Of a DNA stretch of 64,000 nucleotides, positions 39,072 to 47,986 are shown in pieces (positions within the stretch are counted from its first letter, which is position 1; each line of letters starts with the position of its first letter). The stretch comes from Phycisphaera sp. GTDB lineage: Bacteria > Planctomycetota > Phycisphaerae > Phycisphaerales > Phycisphaeraceae. The notes beneath the pieces were generated by a model that was not told the DNA's origin, did not search any database, and was given only the letters and a program-made list of their open reading frames with translations. A program made the translations under genes and the position numbers. The stretch spans positions 119,005 through 183,004 of the forward strand of contig WGMF01000013.1 in the NCBI GenBank assembly GCA_016125215.1, read 5' to 3'.

Positions 39072-40112
39072 TTACGGGTGGAGGATCACCTTCCCGCACC
39101 GGCCGGTGAGTTGAAGTTTCCAGGCGTCCTCGATCTTGTCGAGCGGGTAATGGTGCGTGATGAGTGTGTCGAGTTTGTCACCGACGCGGCTGATCATGTT
39201 CATCATGTCGGGTGCGTCGGCCAGGTTCCAGTGCCAGATGCCGTGGAGCGTCAGCCCGGTGCGGATCATGCCGTCGCTGATGGGCAGCGGGTAGTCTCCG
39301 CCCTCGCCGACGATGGCGATGTGCCCTCGCCGGCGTGTGGCCTTCATCACGATATCCATATAGAGGTGAAAGCCGGTGGTCTCGATGGATTTCGATGCGC
39401 CCTCGCCGCCGGTCATTTCGAGAATCTTCGCGGGGGTCTTGGGGTCCTGCGGATCGAGCACAGCCTCGGCGCCGAGTTTCAAAGCCAGCTCGGTACGGTA
39501 AGCGTTGCGACCCAGTGAGATCACCCTTGCGCCGCGATAGTTCGCGGCAATGACCGCACCCAAACCCACCGGCCCGGTGCCTGCGATGAGCACCGTGTCG
39601 TGCCCGTTGACCGCCATTTTCTGCGTGGAATTAAACGCAGGCCCAAGCCCGCAGCACGCCATAGCCGCGTGATCGTACGACATCCCCTCGGGGATCGGCA
39701 GGAGCAACCAATCCTGCTTGAGACAATACTCCGCATAGGCCGCGGCCCCCGCTTCACAACCGCAGACCTTCAGCGGGTCGGGCGGGTGTTGACAATGGAT
39801 ATACTCCCCCGACAGACAGAACCGGCACTTGCCGCACCAGAAGCCGGGCATCACGACGACACGGTCGCCGACCTTCACCTTGCCCGGTTGCGCGACTTCG
39901 ACCACTTCACCTGCCGCCTCGTGACCCAGACAATCCGGTGACTCGGCCCCACGCTCGAACTCCGCGCGAGTGCAGCCGTCGCGGTAGTCGGTGTATTCGG
40001 TACACAGCGGCGCCGTGTGGATTTTGACCACGACGTAGTCTTCTTTGGCGGTGGGCCTGCGTTTGTCGACGATACGGCAGGACTTCTTACCCGTGATGGC
40101 GATGGTCTTCAT
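39072..40112 (-). CDS. Zinc-dependent medium-chain dehydrogenase (copy 1)
   Basis: 346 residues, MDR superfamily alcohol/polyol dehydrogenase. It has GHEAAGEVVEVAQPGKVKVG, the structural zinc motif CGKCRFCLSGEYIHC, and the nucleotide-binding loop GTGPVGLGAV. Start 40112 (MKTIAITGKKSC) is preferred over a 25-residue longer frame that overlaps the neighbour. Only 4 bases separate it from the second MDR gene, with which it appears to be a tandem duplicate. Confidence 0.88.
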   Translation of the reverse strand: MKTIAITGKKSCRIVDKRRPTAKEDYVVVKIHTAPLCTEYTDYRDGCTRAEFERGAESPDCLGHEAAGEVVEVAQPGKVKVGDRVVVMPGFWCGKCRFCLSGEYIHCQHPPDPLKVCGCEAGAAAYAEYCLKQDWLLLPIPEGMSYDHAAMACCGLGPAFNSTQKMAVNGHDTVLIAGTGPVGLGAVIAANYRGARVISLGRNAYRTELALKLGAEAVLDPQDPKTPAKILEMTGGEGASKSIETTGFHLYMDIVMKATRRRGHIAIVGEGGDYPLPISDGMIRTGLTLHGIWHWNLADAPDMMNMISRVGDKLDTLITHHYPLDKIEDAWKLQLTGRCGKVILHP

Positions 40113-40116
40113 GGCG

Positions 40117-41133
40117 TCACTCTTCCCAGGGGTGGAGCACGATCTTCCCGCACTGGCCCGCGACCTGAAGCTTGAAGGCTTCTTCAATGCCCGAGAGCGG
40201 GAAGGTGTGGGTAATCATCTTGTTGATGCGGTCAGCTGAACCGGCGATGGTCGCAAGCATGCGCTCGGAATCCCGGAGGTGGTTCCAGTGCCAGCAACCG
40301 AACAGCCGCAGCCCCTTGCCGACGAGCGGCGCGATGTCGAGCGTCCCGCCCTGACCGATGAACGCGACCCCGCCCCGGGCGCGTGTCACACGGGTCATAA
40401 ACTTGCCCACACCCTCGACGCGCGTGCATTGGACCGAGGCATGGACCCCCACACCGCCGGGCGTCACGTCCCTGACCTTCTGATCGACATCGGGGTCCGT
40501 AGGATCGAAGGCGTAAGAGGCGCCGATTTCCAAGACAAGGTTGCGACGGTAATCGCTGACATCGACGCCGATCACCTTCGCGCCGCGATGGAGCGCGACA
40601 ATCACCGCCCCCATCCCGACCGGCCCAAGCCCCGCCACGAGCACCGTGTCGCCGGCCGTCACCTCCATCGACTGCATCGCATTAAAAGATGGCCCGAACC
40701 CACAGCACGCCATGGCCGCGTGGTCGTCGGGGATGCTCCTGGGGTATTTCATCAAGAGCCAGTCTTGCTGGATCACGTACTGCGCCGCGGTGTCCCGGCC
40801 GGTCTGGGACGAGCAGACCTCCAGGGCCTTGCGTGGCGATCGGCAGTAGATGTGTTCACCCGATCGGCAGAGTTCGCACAGGCCGCAGGAGTTCTGGGGC
40901 ATCACCACCACGCGGTCCCCCACCGCGACGTGACGCACCTTCGGGCCAACCTCGACAACCTCGCCGCCCGCTTCGTGCCCGAAGCAACCCCGGCGTTCCC
41001 GGTCCCTGAACTGGAACTCGGTACACAACGGCGACGAGAGAACCTTCACCTTCGCATAGTTGTCCGCGATGACCGGGTCGGGCGCGTCGGCGACGCCGGC
41101 TTCACGGCCACCACCCATCTCTGCGATCTTCAT
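40117..41133 (-). CDS. Zinc-dependent medium-chain dehydrogenase (copy 2)
   Basis: 338 residues, paralogue of the neighbour: GHEAGGEVVEVGPKVRHVAV, structural zinc cysteines CGLCELCRSGEHIYC, and GLGPVGMGAVIVALHRGAK in the Rossmann fold. It begins MKIAEMGGGREAG. Likely acts on a polyol or sugar derivative; with copy 1 it could give two steps or two substrate specificities. Confidence 0.88.
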   Translation of the reverse strand: MKIAEMGGGREAGVADAPDPVIADNYAKVKVLSSPLCTEFQFRDRERRGCFGHEAGGEVVEVGPKVRHVAVGDRVVVMPQNSCGLCELCRSGEHIYCRSPRKALEVCSSQTGRDTAAQYVIQQDWLLMKYPRSIPDDHAAMACCGFGPSFNAMQSMEVTAGDTVLVAGLGPVGMGAVIVALHRGAKVIGVDVSDYRRNLVLEIGASYAFDPTDPDVDQKVRDVTPGGVGVHASVQCTRVEGVGKFMTRVTRARGGVAFIGQGGTLDIAPLVGKGLRLFGCWHWNHLRDSERMLATIAGSADRINKMITHTFPLSGIEEAFKLQVAGQCGKIVLHPWEE

Positions 41134-41258
41134 GATGTACCCCTCAAGGGTTGGGGGCCATTGTAATGCCGACAGGCGTCACAGACACCTCGGACACAAC
41201 CACGTGTGTTGGCACACTGTCGGGTTGGAGTCGGGGTGTCGTCGTTCGTCTGTGTGGA

Positions 41259-42302
41259 CTACTTGTGCTTGGCCTTCATCGCCACACCCTTGCGTGCGCT
41301 CTGGTCAGCCAGGTCGAGGATATGGATCGGCCGACGTGCCCACTCGGGGGTGATGATGAGTTTCTCGCCCTTGGTCAGGTGGTCGGCGATGTTCTGGTAA
41401 AGCCGGTAGCCCTCGGCCTTGGGGTTCTTGGCTTTGGAGGTGATCGTTTCGCCGTCAACGACCTTGTGGATCGTGCGCGTTCCGAACTGGATCACGTAGG
41501 ACCCGAGCGTGCCGGTGACTTCGAGCTGCCCGGGGACCAGGTTTGCGTCGATGTTCGTGATCCGCAGCGTCGACCACTGGCCGGACTTGTAACGCACCAC
41601 CGCGTAGCCCTCGTCTTCGTTGGCGTCGGTGCCCCACTTGGTCTGCGGGCCCCAGAATCCTTTGTGTGCGTAGCCGGAGACCTCGACGATCTCGGAGTCG
41701 ATGAGTTGCAGGGTGTATTCCAGCAGGTGCACGCCCCAGTCGTAGAGGATCCCGCCGGAGACGGTCTTGCTGGTGCGCCACCAGTCGCCGGGCTTGGAGT
41801 AACCGCCCATGCGGGCCTCGACGCGGACGACCTCGCCGATCGCCTTCTGTTCCACGACCTCCTTGACCGCCTGCATGATCCATCCGTCCCAGTGTCGGTT
41901 GTGGTAGGTCGAGAGCACGACGCCGTTCTTCTTCGCGGCGGCGATCATCTTGTCGCACTCAGCGGTGGTGATGGCCAAAGGCTTCTCGCACACGACGTGC
42001 CGACCGGCGTGAAGGCACTGCAGCGCGAGCTTGGCGTGGGTGTTGTGCGGGGTGATGATCGTGATGAGGTTGACGTCCGACTTCTTGAGCATGTCCGCGA
42101 CCTTGGTGTAGGTCTGGATGCCGGGGAAATCGGTCGAGGCCACGGCGAGGCGCGACTCGTCGATCTCAGTCACCGCCACGGGCGTCATGCCCGCCTGCTT
42201 CATCTGCTCAAGGTGCTGCTTGCCCATGTTGAACGCGCCGCCGTAACCGATGACGCCAACCTTGATCTCGTCCGCTGTCTTGTACCGTTTGCTCTTGGCC
42301 AT
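41259..42302 (-). CDS. Gfo/Idh/MocA-family oxidoreductase
   Basis: 347 residues. NAD(P)-dependent sugar/polyol oxidoreductase: IKVGVIGYGGAFNMGKQH (dinucleotide loop), HVVCEKPLAI (catalytic Lys), and GGILYDWGVHLLEYTLQLID (catalytic His region). It precedes the tandem dehydrogenases on the same strand by about 125 bases. With them and ThuA it looks like a sugar-derivative pathway, substrate unknown. Confidence 0.88.
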   Translation of the reverse strand: MAKSKRYKTADEIKVGVIGYGGAFNMGKQHLEQMKQAGMTPVAVTEIDESRLAVASTDFPGIQTYTKVADMLKKSDVNLITIITPHNTHAKLALQCLHAGRHVVCEKPLAITTAECDKMIAAAKKNGVVLSTYHNRHWDGWIMQAVKEVVEQKAIGEVVRVEARMGGYSKPGDWWRTSKTVSGGILYDWGVHLLEYTLQLIDSEIVEVSGYAHKGFWGPQTKWGTDANEDEGYAVVRYKSGQWSTLRITNIDANLVPGQLEVTGTLGSYVIQFGTRTIHKVVDGETITSKAKNPKAEGYRLYQNIADHLTKGEKLIITPEWARRPIHILDLADQSARKGVAMKAKHK

Positions 42303-42422
42303 GTGGGGTGCTCGATGTGAAAAAACACTTGTTAATTACGGGTCAGGCGCCCGCGTGAAAGGGAGAAAGTATCAATACCAGCCACGATTGCAAGGGAGGG
42401 TAGACCCGTGAAGAAAGATGTT

Positions 42423-43316
42423 TCACGCCAGGCCCGTCGGTCGGGAGACATCCGATTGAACGGGCACCGCAGCCGACGCCACCGCGACGCCCACGACCGC
42501 GATGCCCCACTCGTTTGCCGCTTCGATGAGTTGGGGCTTGTCCACCATGATGGTTCGGTCCGCTTCGATTGCCAGGCAGCTGCCCCCCGCCGCGCGCAGC
42601 TTCTCGAGCGTCGTCATCCCGATCACCGGCACGTCCAGCCGCATGTCCTGGATCGGCTTGGCGACCTTCACCAGCACCCACTTGCCTGATTTGCACAGCG
42701 GCCCCGTGCGCTCGATCAGCGCGTCGGTCCCCTCGATCGCCTCGACCGCGATGATCTCTCGGTCCTTGACCGAGACCGCCTGGCCGATGTCAAGCTCACC
42801 CATGCGCGCGATGATGGGCAACGCGAACTCGATGTCCTTGAGCTGACCGGGGCTGGGCTTGACCTTCGTCATCACGCCCAGGTCTGCAACGTGTTCGGGG
42901 ATGTAGCGTGTCGAGTCGATGAGCGTGATCCCGCATTTGGCCAGTTCGTCCGCCACCGCGCGAAGGAGCGTGTCGGACCGCCGGTCGTGACGCAGGACAC
43001 GATACCAGAGGTTGGCGGCGCGCCAATCGGGCATCTGACGGAACGCCACAAACGGGTCGTACATCTTCGTCTTGCGGACACGCCCGATCAACACCGCCTC
43101 ACGCACGCCCCACTTCTTGAGGAGCCTGATCCACCGCCCGATGCGGATGATGCCCGACGTGTCAAAAAAATCGCACAGCCCGGGCAGATCAGCCGAGTAT
43201 TGCCCGATCAACCCGACACACGCCGAACGGCGGCCGGCCGCCTTGATCCCCCGCGCACAGAGGATCGGCAGCCGCCCCTCGCCGGCAATCAGCCCGATCG
43301 GGGCGCTGTCTGACAT
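42423..43316 (-). CDS. lpxI: UDP-2,3-diacylglucosamine pyrophosphatase LpxI
   Basis: 297 residues of the LpxI (DUF1009) family, which makes lipid X in the lipid A pathway. It begins IGLIAGEGRLPILCARGIKA, and the hallmark C-terminal block VKDREIIAVEAIEGTDALIE is present, followed by IGMTTLEKL. Start 43316 (MSDSAPIG) has GGAGAG upstream; a 9-residue longer frame exists. Its presence implies lipid A-type LPS and thus a Gram-negative outer membrane. Confidence 0.92.
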   Translation of the reverse strand: MSDSAPIGLIAGEGRLPILCARGIKAAGRRSACVGLIGQYSADLPGLCDFFDTSGIIRIGRWIRLLKKWGVREAVLIGRVRKTKMYDPFVAFRQMPDWRAANLWYRVLRHDRRSDTLLRAVADELAKCGITLIDSTRYIPEHVADLGVMTKVKPSPGQLKDIEFALPIIARMGELDIGQAVSVKDREIIAVEAIEGTDALIERTGPLCKSGKWVLVKVAKPIQDMRLDVPVIGMTTLEKLRAAGGSCLAIEADRTIMVDKPQLIEAANEWGIAVVGVAVASAAVPVQSDVSRPTGLA

Positions 43317-43378
43317 GGAGCTCTCCGCAGCTTCACCAGCCATGAAAACATGATAACCCGTTCAAGGCTCAACGATCC

Positions 43379-45607
43379 TCACAACCGTTCCACGCTCACG
43401 ACGGCGTTGTAGTCCGGCACGCCGCCGGCTTTGTCCACCAGGCCACGCGGGATGATGACGTTGCCCTCGGGCCAGTGGACCTGCAGGTTGCGCGGCGCGA
43501 TGGCCGCAAGGTGTACCCGCACCTCGTAACGCCCAAGTTCATTCACCAGCGCCACCCTGTCGCCGGCTTTGAGGTGCAGGCGGGCCGCGTCGTCGGTGTT
43601 CATCAGGACCGCGTCGCGCGGGGCACCGTTGATCGGGTCGACCTCGGCATAAATGAGCGTGTTGAACTGCTTGCCCCGGCGCGTCGCGCAGTGGAACTTG
43701 CCTTTGGGCAGCGTGTTGTCCGGCAAGGGGACCGGCTTGAAATGCGCCTTGCCGTCGGGCGTGTCGAACTTCCAACCGGCACACAGGTGTGGACCACCGT
43801 ATTGCACCGCGTCGCCTGTCTTCTTGAGGTGCTGGATACCGTCGTACATCGGGACGATGCGCGCGATCTCCTCTCGGATGGCCTGACCGGTTTCGCAGCC
43901 GAGTGTTTTTGCCCGCTCGGGGTCCACCGCTTTGGCAATGTCGAGATAAATTTTCCACTCCGCGCGGGCTTCGCCGACCTGTCGGGGGATCTCGGGGCTG
44001 AACATGATGCGGCGCTCGGTGGAGGTCTGCGTCCCGCCGTCGTCCTGCTCGTAACGCGTCTTGGCGGGCAACAGGATCACCTCCCCATCATCTCGTGTTG
44101 GCTCAATCAACATCTGATCCGTGAGGATGATGTCGGCATGCACCCGCAGGGGGAGTCTGGCCATCGCTTTGGCAACATATTCAGGGTCGGGCAGTGTGCG
44201 GAGGAAGTTGCCACCCGAGCAATAGAGCAGGTCCAGCTCGCCGCGCTGGCCGGCTTCGACCATGTTGGTGGCAATGATGCCCGGTGCCGCCGGGACGGTG
44301 AAGCCGTATTGTTCCGAGAGGGTGCGTGCGTTTTCTTCGTTGACGGTTTTGCCCCCCGGGAAAGCGGTGGCATAGGCGCCCATCTCCGCGCCGCCCTGCA
44401 CGCCCGAGTGACCGCGGATCGGCATCAGGCCACACTTCTCGCGCCCGACGAAACCCTTGGTCAGGCCGAGGTTCATGACCATCTGCACACCGTCGCCGCC
44501 GAACGTGTGCTGCGTGATGCCCATGCTCCAGACGAGCACGGCCGTCTTCGCATCGCGGATGAGCGTGGCAAACTCCTCGATGCTCTGGCGCTTGAGTCCC
44601 GATTGCGCTTCGAGTTCGTCCCACGTGCAGGCACAAGCCGCGTCGCGCAGCGCCTCGAAGCCTGAGGTGTGCTGTTCGACGAACTGGGGGTCGTACCACA
44701 TGTTCTCGAAGAGGATGCGCAGCACGCCGTAGAGGAATGCGATGTCGCCGCCCTTGGAGACGGGGAACCAGTAGTCGGCCAGCTTGGTGCCGAACACGGC
44801 GGAGTCCCACTCGGAGGGGACCCAGTAGCGCGTCATGGCCGGTTCGAGGTAGGGGTTGACGAGGGCGATCTTGGTGCCGAGCTTCTTGGCTTTGTGGAGG
44901 TACTTGGTGGTGACGGGCTGGTCGTTGGCGGGGTTGGCCCCGAAGAAGACGACCAGATCGCTGCCCATGAAGTCCTTGTAGCTGCAGGTGGTCGCGGCGG
45001 CACCGATGGCGGACTTGATCGCGGCGGTCGAGGGGGAGTGGCAGAGCCGGGCGGCGTTGTCGATGTTGTTGGTGCCCAGGAAACGCGCGAGCTTCTGCGC
45101 GGTGTAGTAGACCTCGTTGGTGATGCCACGCGAGGTCTGGAAGAAGGCCAGGCGGTCGGGCGTGGAACGTTGAATGCGTGAGGCGATGCGCAAGAGCGCG
45201 TCGTCCCAAGTGATGCGGGTAAAGCCCTTGTCGCCTTTCCTGCGGAGGTAAGGGTAGGCCAGTCGGCCCATCTCGCGCAGGTCTTGGTTGTTTTTGCCCC
45301 GGAGTGTGTTGACATCCGCTAAAACATCCGGGGCAAAGGCGGGCATGGTGTTCAGGCGCATGAGGTTCAATCGAGTCATGCACAGGTGCGTGCCGTTGAT
45401 CGTCCAGTCGTGCAGGCCCGCGACGCCCAGAGCGCACCCGTCACACACGCCCTTGGTCAGCACGTCCCAGCCGTAGCCGAGGTTGTCGCGGTTCTTCCAG
45501 ATGACCTTGAGCATGTCCCGGAAGTGCTTGGGCTTGCGGTGGCCCAGGCCCATCGGCGAGAGCACCTTGAGTCGCGTGGCCAGTGAATCGTCGAGTCGGT
45601 GTTTCAC
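43379..45607 (-). CDS. FdhF/YdeP-family molybdopterin oxidoreductase
   Basis: 742 residues. It has the molybdopterin oxidoreductase family stretches KGVCDGCALGVAGLHDWTIN, LAFFQTSRGITNEVYYTAQK, GSDLVVFFGANPANDQPVTT, and CGLMPIRGHSGVQGGAEMGA. This is the YdeP-like branch, related to formate dehydrogenase catalytic subunits. The partner subunits and electron carriers are not adjacent. The physiological substrate is unknown; an acid-resistance or formate-related role is known for E. coli relatives. Confidence 0.87.
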   Translation of the reverse strand: MKHRLDDSLATRLKVLSPMGLGHRKPKHFRDMLKVIWKNRDNLGYGWDVLTKGVCDGCALGVAGLHDWTINGTHLCMTRLNLMRLNTMPAFAPDVLADVNTLRGKNNQDLREMGRLAYPYLRRKGDKGFTRITWDDALLRIASRIQRSTPDRLAFFQTSRGITNEVYYTAQKLARFLGTNNIDNAARLCHSPSTAAIKSAIGAAATTCSYKDFMGSDLVVFFGANPANDQPVTTKYLHKAKKLGTKIALVNPYLEPAMTRYWVPSEWDSAVFGTKLADYWFPVSKGGDIAFLYGVLRILFENMWYDPQFVEQHTSGFEALRDAACACTWDELEAQSGLKRQSIEEFATLIRDAKTAVLVWSMGITQHTFGGDGVQMVMNLGLTKGFVGREKCGLMPIRGHSGVQGGAEMGAYATAFPGGKTVNEENARTLSEQYGFTVPAAPGIIATNMVEAGQRGELDLLYCSGGNFLRTLPDPEYVAKAMARLPLRVHADIILTDQMLIEPTRDDGEVILLPAKTRYEQDDGGTQTSTERRIMFSPEIPRQVGEARAEWKIYLDIAKAVDPERAKTLGCETGQAIREEIARIVPMYDGIQHLKKTGDAVQYGGPHLCAGWKFDTPDGKAHFKPVPLPDNTLPKGKFHCATRRGKQFNTLIYAEVDPINGAPRDAVLMNTDDAARLHLKAGDRVALVNELGRYEVRVHLAAIAPRNLQVHWPEGNVIIPRGLVDKAGGVPDYNAVVSVERL

Positions 45608-45682
45608 GGGTGCTCTTCAAGAGGGATTAATCTGGCGGAACTTTCGACTCATGCGTGCGGTGACAGACGGGTCGTTCAGAGT

Positions 45683-46813
45683 TTACACGAGGCGGTAGTC
45701 GAGGAGGACATCGTCCTCGATGCGTGTGACGCGGTGAAGTCTGAACGGCTTTGTGCCTGCAGCGACACCCGGGGGCCTCACCGCAACGGGCGATAAACCA
45801 TGCCCCAGGATTTTCGGCGCGACGAAGACCCTCGCCTGCTGGATCAAGTCTTGCTTAAAGAGGTAGCCCAGGAGCTTGCCCCCGCCCTCGATGAGCACGT
45901 TTGTGGCGTGATGGGTTTGCGTGAGGTGGCGCATCAACGTTGACAGATCGAGCTCAGAACGATCCACGGACAAGCCCGGCAGCGCGATCACCTCCACACC
46001 CATCGCTCGCATCTGGGCGATCCGTGGCTGCATCGCAACCGATCCCATTGTCATTTCGCTCACCGCCACCGTCAGCGGCGCCACCCCCTCACGGCATGTC
46101 ATCACCAGCTTCGAGCTCACCGGGGTGCGCAAAGCCGGGTCGACCACCACCCGCCGGGCGATGCGCTTGGCTTTGACCCCTCGCGCGGTCAGAAGCGGGT
46201 CGTCCTTGAGCACTGTGCCGATGCCCACCATCACCGCATCGACACGCGACCGCAGCGCATGGACCCGCCTGCGCGAAGCCTCGTTGCTGATCCACTTCGA
46301 CTCGCCATCGGGCAGCGCGATGAACCCATCGAGGCTCTGCGCCCACTTCGCAATGCCCCACGGCTGACCTGTCTTGATGCGATGGACATAAGGCCCGTTC
46401 AACTCCGCCGCGTCGTGCTCGCACAACCCGACTTCGACCGCGATGCCCGCTTCACGCAACTTGGCCACGCCCCGACCGGCGGCGCCCTCGAAGGGATCGA
46501 GCATCGCAGCGTAAACAGACCCCACTCCCGATTCCATGAGAGCATCGGTACACGGCGGGGTCTTCCCGTGGTGCGAGCACGGTTCGAGCGTCACATAGAC
46601 CGTCGCGCCGCGCACGTTGTGCCCGTGCTTGCGTGCGTCCTTGAGCGCATCGACCTCCGCGTGGTCGCCGCCAAAACGCCTGTGGTACCCCCTGCCCAGT
46701 GCCCGACCGTCACGCACGATCACACACCCGACCATCGGGTTGGGCTCAACCCAACCCACGCCCCGCGCCGCAAGACGCAAGGCCCGATTCATCCAGCGAT
46801 CGTGAGATTCCAC
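45683..46813 (-). CDS. ribD: Bifunctional riboflavin biosynthesis protein RibD
   Basis: 376 residues: N-terminal deaminase with H51-A-E53 and the zinc cysteines C79 (PCSHHG) and C88, then a reductase domain (WAQSLDGFIALPDGESKWIS, VLIEGGGKLLGYLF). It performs the second and third steps of riboflavin synthesis. Length matches RibD. It stands alone with no other rib gene in view. Confidence 0.94.
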   Translation of the reverse strand: MESHDRWMNRALRLAARGVGWVEPNPMVGCVIVRDGRALGRGYHRRFGGDHAEVDALKDARKHGHNVRGATVYVTLEPCSHHGKTPPCTDALMESGVGSVYAAMLDPFEGAAGRGVAKLREAGIAVEVGLCEHDAAELNGPYVHRIKTGQPWGIAKWAQSLDGFIALPDGESKWISNEASRRRVHALRSRVDAVMVGIGTVLKDDPLLTARGVKAKRIARRVVVDPALRTPVSSKLVMTCREGVAPLTVAVSEMTMGSVAMQPRIAQMRAMGVEVIALPGLSVDRSELDLSTLMRHLTQTHHATNVLIEGGGKLLGYLFKQDLIQQARVFVAPKILGHGLSPVAVRPPGVAAGTKPFRLHRVTRIEDDVLLDYRLV

Positions 46814-46931
46814 ACGGGCTATCCTTTTGTTTACGGGGATGTCTGGGGGTGTTTCACTATATACTGGTTGTGGTCACGTTGGGAACACAACACCCAACCC
46901 GAAATCACCTCTCCAGACAAAGGGGAACACC

Positions 46932-47885
46932 ATGAAATGGCTCGTCCGTATCGTCCTGGCCCTGGTCCTGCTGATCCTGGTCGTCGGCATTGTGGCTTAC
47001 ATCTACGTCGACCACATTGCCAAGGTCGGCATTGAGAAGGGCGCAACCTACGCGCTGGGCGTCGACACGACCGTCGGCAACGTGAAGATCGGTTTGACCT
47101 CAGGCCAATTCGCGGTGAACAAGCTCAACATCGACAACCCCGCGGGCTTCGACGCCGGCGACCACTTCCTCAACCTCGACAAAGCCGAGCTCAACCTCCC
47201 ACTCTCCTCGCTGACCAAAGAAAAAATTGTGATCCCCAGCCTCGAACTTTCGGGCATCGACATGGTGCTGGAAAAGAAAGGCGACAGCGCCAACTACAAA
47301 GTCCTGATGGACAACCTCAAGAAACTCGAAACAGGCGAGAAACCCGCCAAGCCCGATCCCAACAAGAAAAGCAAACAGTTCGTCGTCGAAAACATCGTCA
47401 TTAAAGACGTGAACGTCCACGCCTACCTCGTCCAGATCGGCTCAGCCAAGCCCCGGCCCGTCGACGTGCACATCGACGAAATCCTCGTCAAATACGACTC
47501 GGAAAAAGGCGCGGACATCAACGAACTGTCGAGCCTCATCATGCAGACGATCCTGACCTCCGTGCTGCAAAACGCCGGCAACCTCCTGCCGGGGGCGATC
47601 GCGGACGGGCTGGGCGAAGGGCTCAAGGGCCTCACCGGCCTGGCGGACATCGGCATCGAAGTCACCGGGCAGGCCGCGGAGCTTGTCGGGAACGTGGTGG
47701 GCGAGGTCGGCAAGACCGTGGGCGACGTGGCCAAGAACCTGGGCGACTCCACCGGCGAAGTCGGCAAAGCCCTCGACGGGGTGGGCAAGGGCGTCGGTGA
47801 CGTCGGCAAGGGCATCACCGAGGGCCTGGGCGGATTGCTCGGCGGTAATAAAAACGAAAACAAGAACGAGTCGGGTGAGAAGTAA
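46932..47885 (+). CDS. AsmA-like membrane-anchored protein with Gly/Val-rich tail
   Basis: 317 residues. One N-terminal helix (MKWLVRIVLALVLLILVVGI) followed by an AsmA/DUF748-like beta region (GNVKIGLTSGQFAVNKLNID, LNLPLSSLTKEKIVIPSLEL, IVIKDVNVHAYLVQIG). The C-terminal ~90 residues repeat an irregular ~11-residue pattern rich in VG and GK (for example GEVGKTVGDVAKNLGD, GKGVGDVGKGITEGLGGLLG), suggesting an amphipathic helix. Start 46932 has AGGGGAA upstream. AsmA-like proteins act in envelope lipid or outer-membrane maintenance. A strong terminator follows. Confidence 0.75.
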   Translation: MKWLVRIVLALVLLILVVGIVAYIYVDHIAKVGIEKGATYALGVDTTVGNVKIGLTSGQFAVNKLNIDNPAGFDAGDHFLNLDKAELNLPLSSLTKEKIVIPSLELSGIDMVLEKKGDSANYKVLMDNLKKLETGEKPAKPDPNKKSKQFVVENIVIKDVNVHAYLVQIGSAKPRPVDVHIDEILVKYDSEKGADINELSSLIMQTILTSVLQNAGNLLPGAIADGLGEGLKGLTGLADIGIEVTGQAAELVGNVVGEVGKTVGDVAKNLGDSTGEVGKALDGVGKGVGDVGKGITEGLGGLLGGNKNENKNESGEK

Positions 47886-47923
47886 CTCTGAACCGGGTAT
47901 CACAATGTGTTAGACCTCGCAGC

Positions 47924-47948
47924 CCCGCATGAAGATGCGGGGTTTTTT
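47924..47948 (+). terminator. Rho-independent terminator
   Basis: CCCGCAT, loop GAAG, ATGCGGG followed by six T, 40 bases after the AsmA-like stop. The minus-strand cheB gene ends 39 bases further on. Confidence 0.85.
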
Positions 47949-47986
47949 GTGCGCAGGGACCGGGGCACGCGGTGGCTGGGCGTTCG

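Noticed and set aside
41151..42320. Plus-strand 389-codon frame
   Set aside because: Antisense shadow of the Gfo/Idh/MocA gene; contains no recognised domain.
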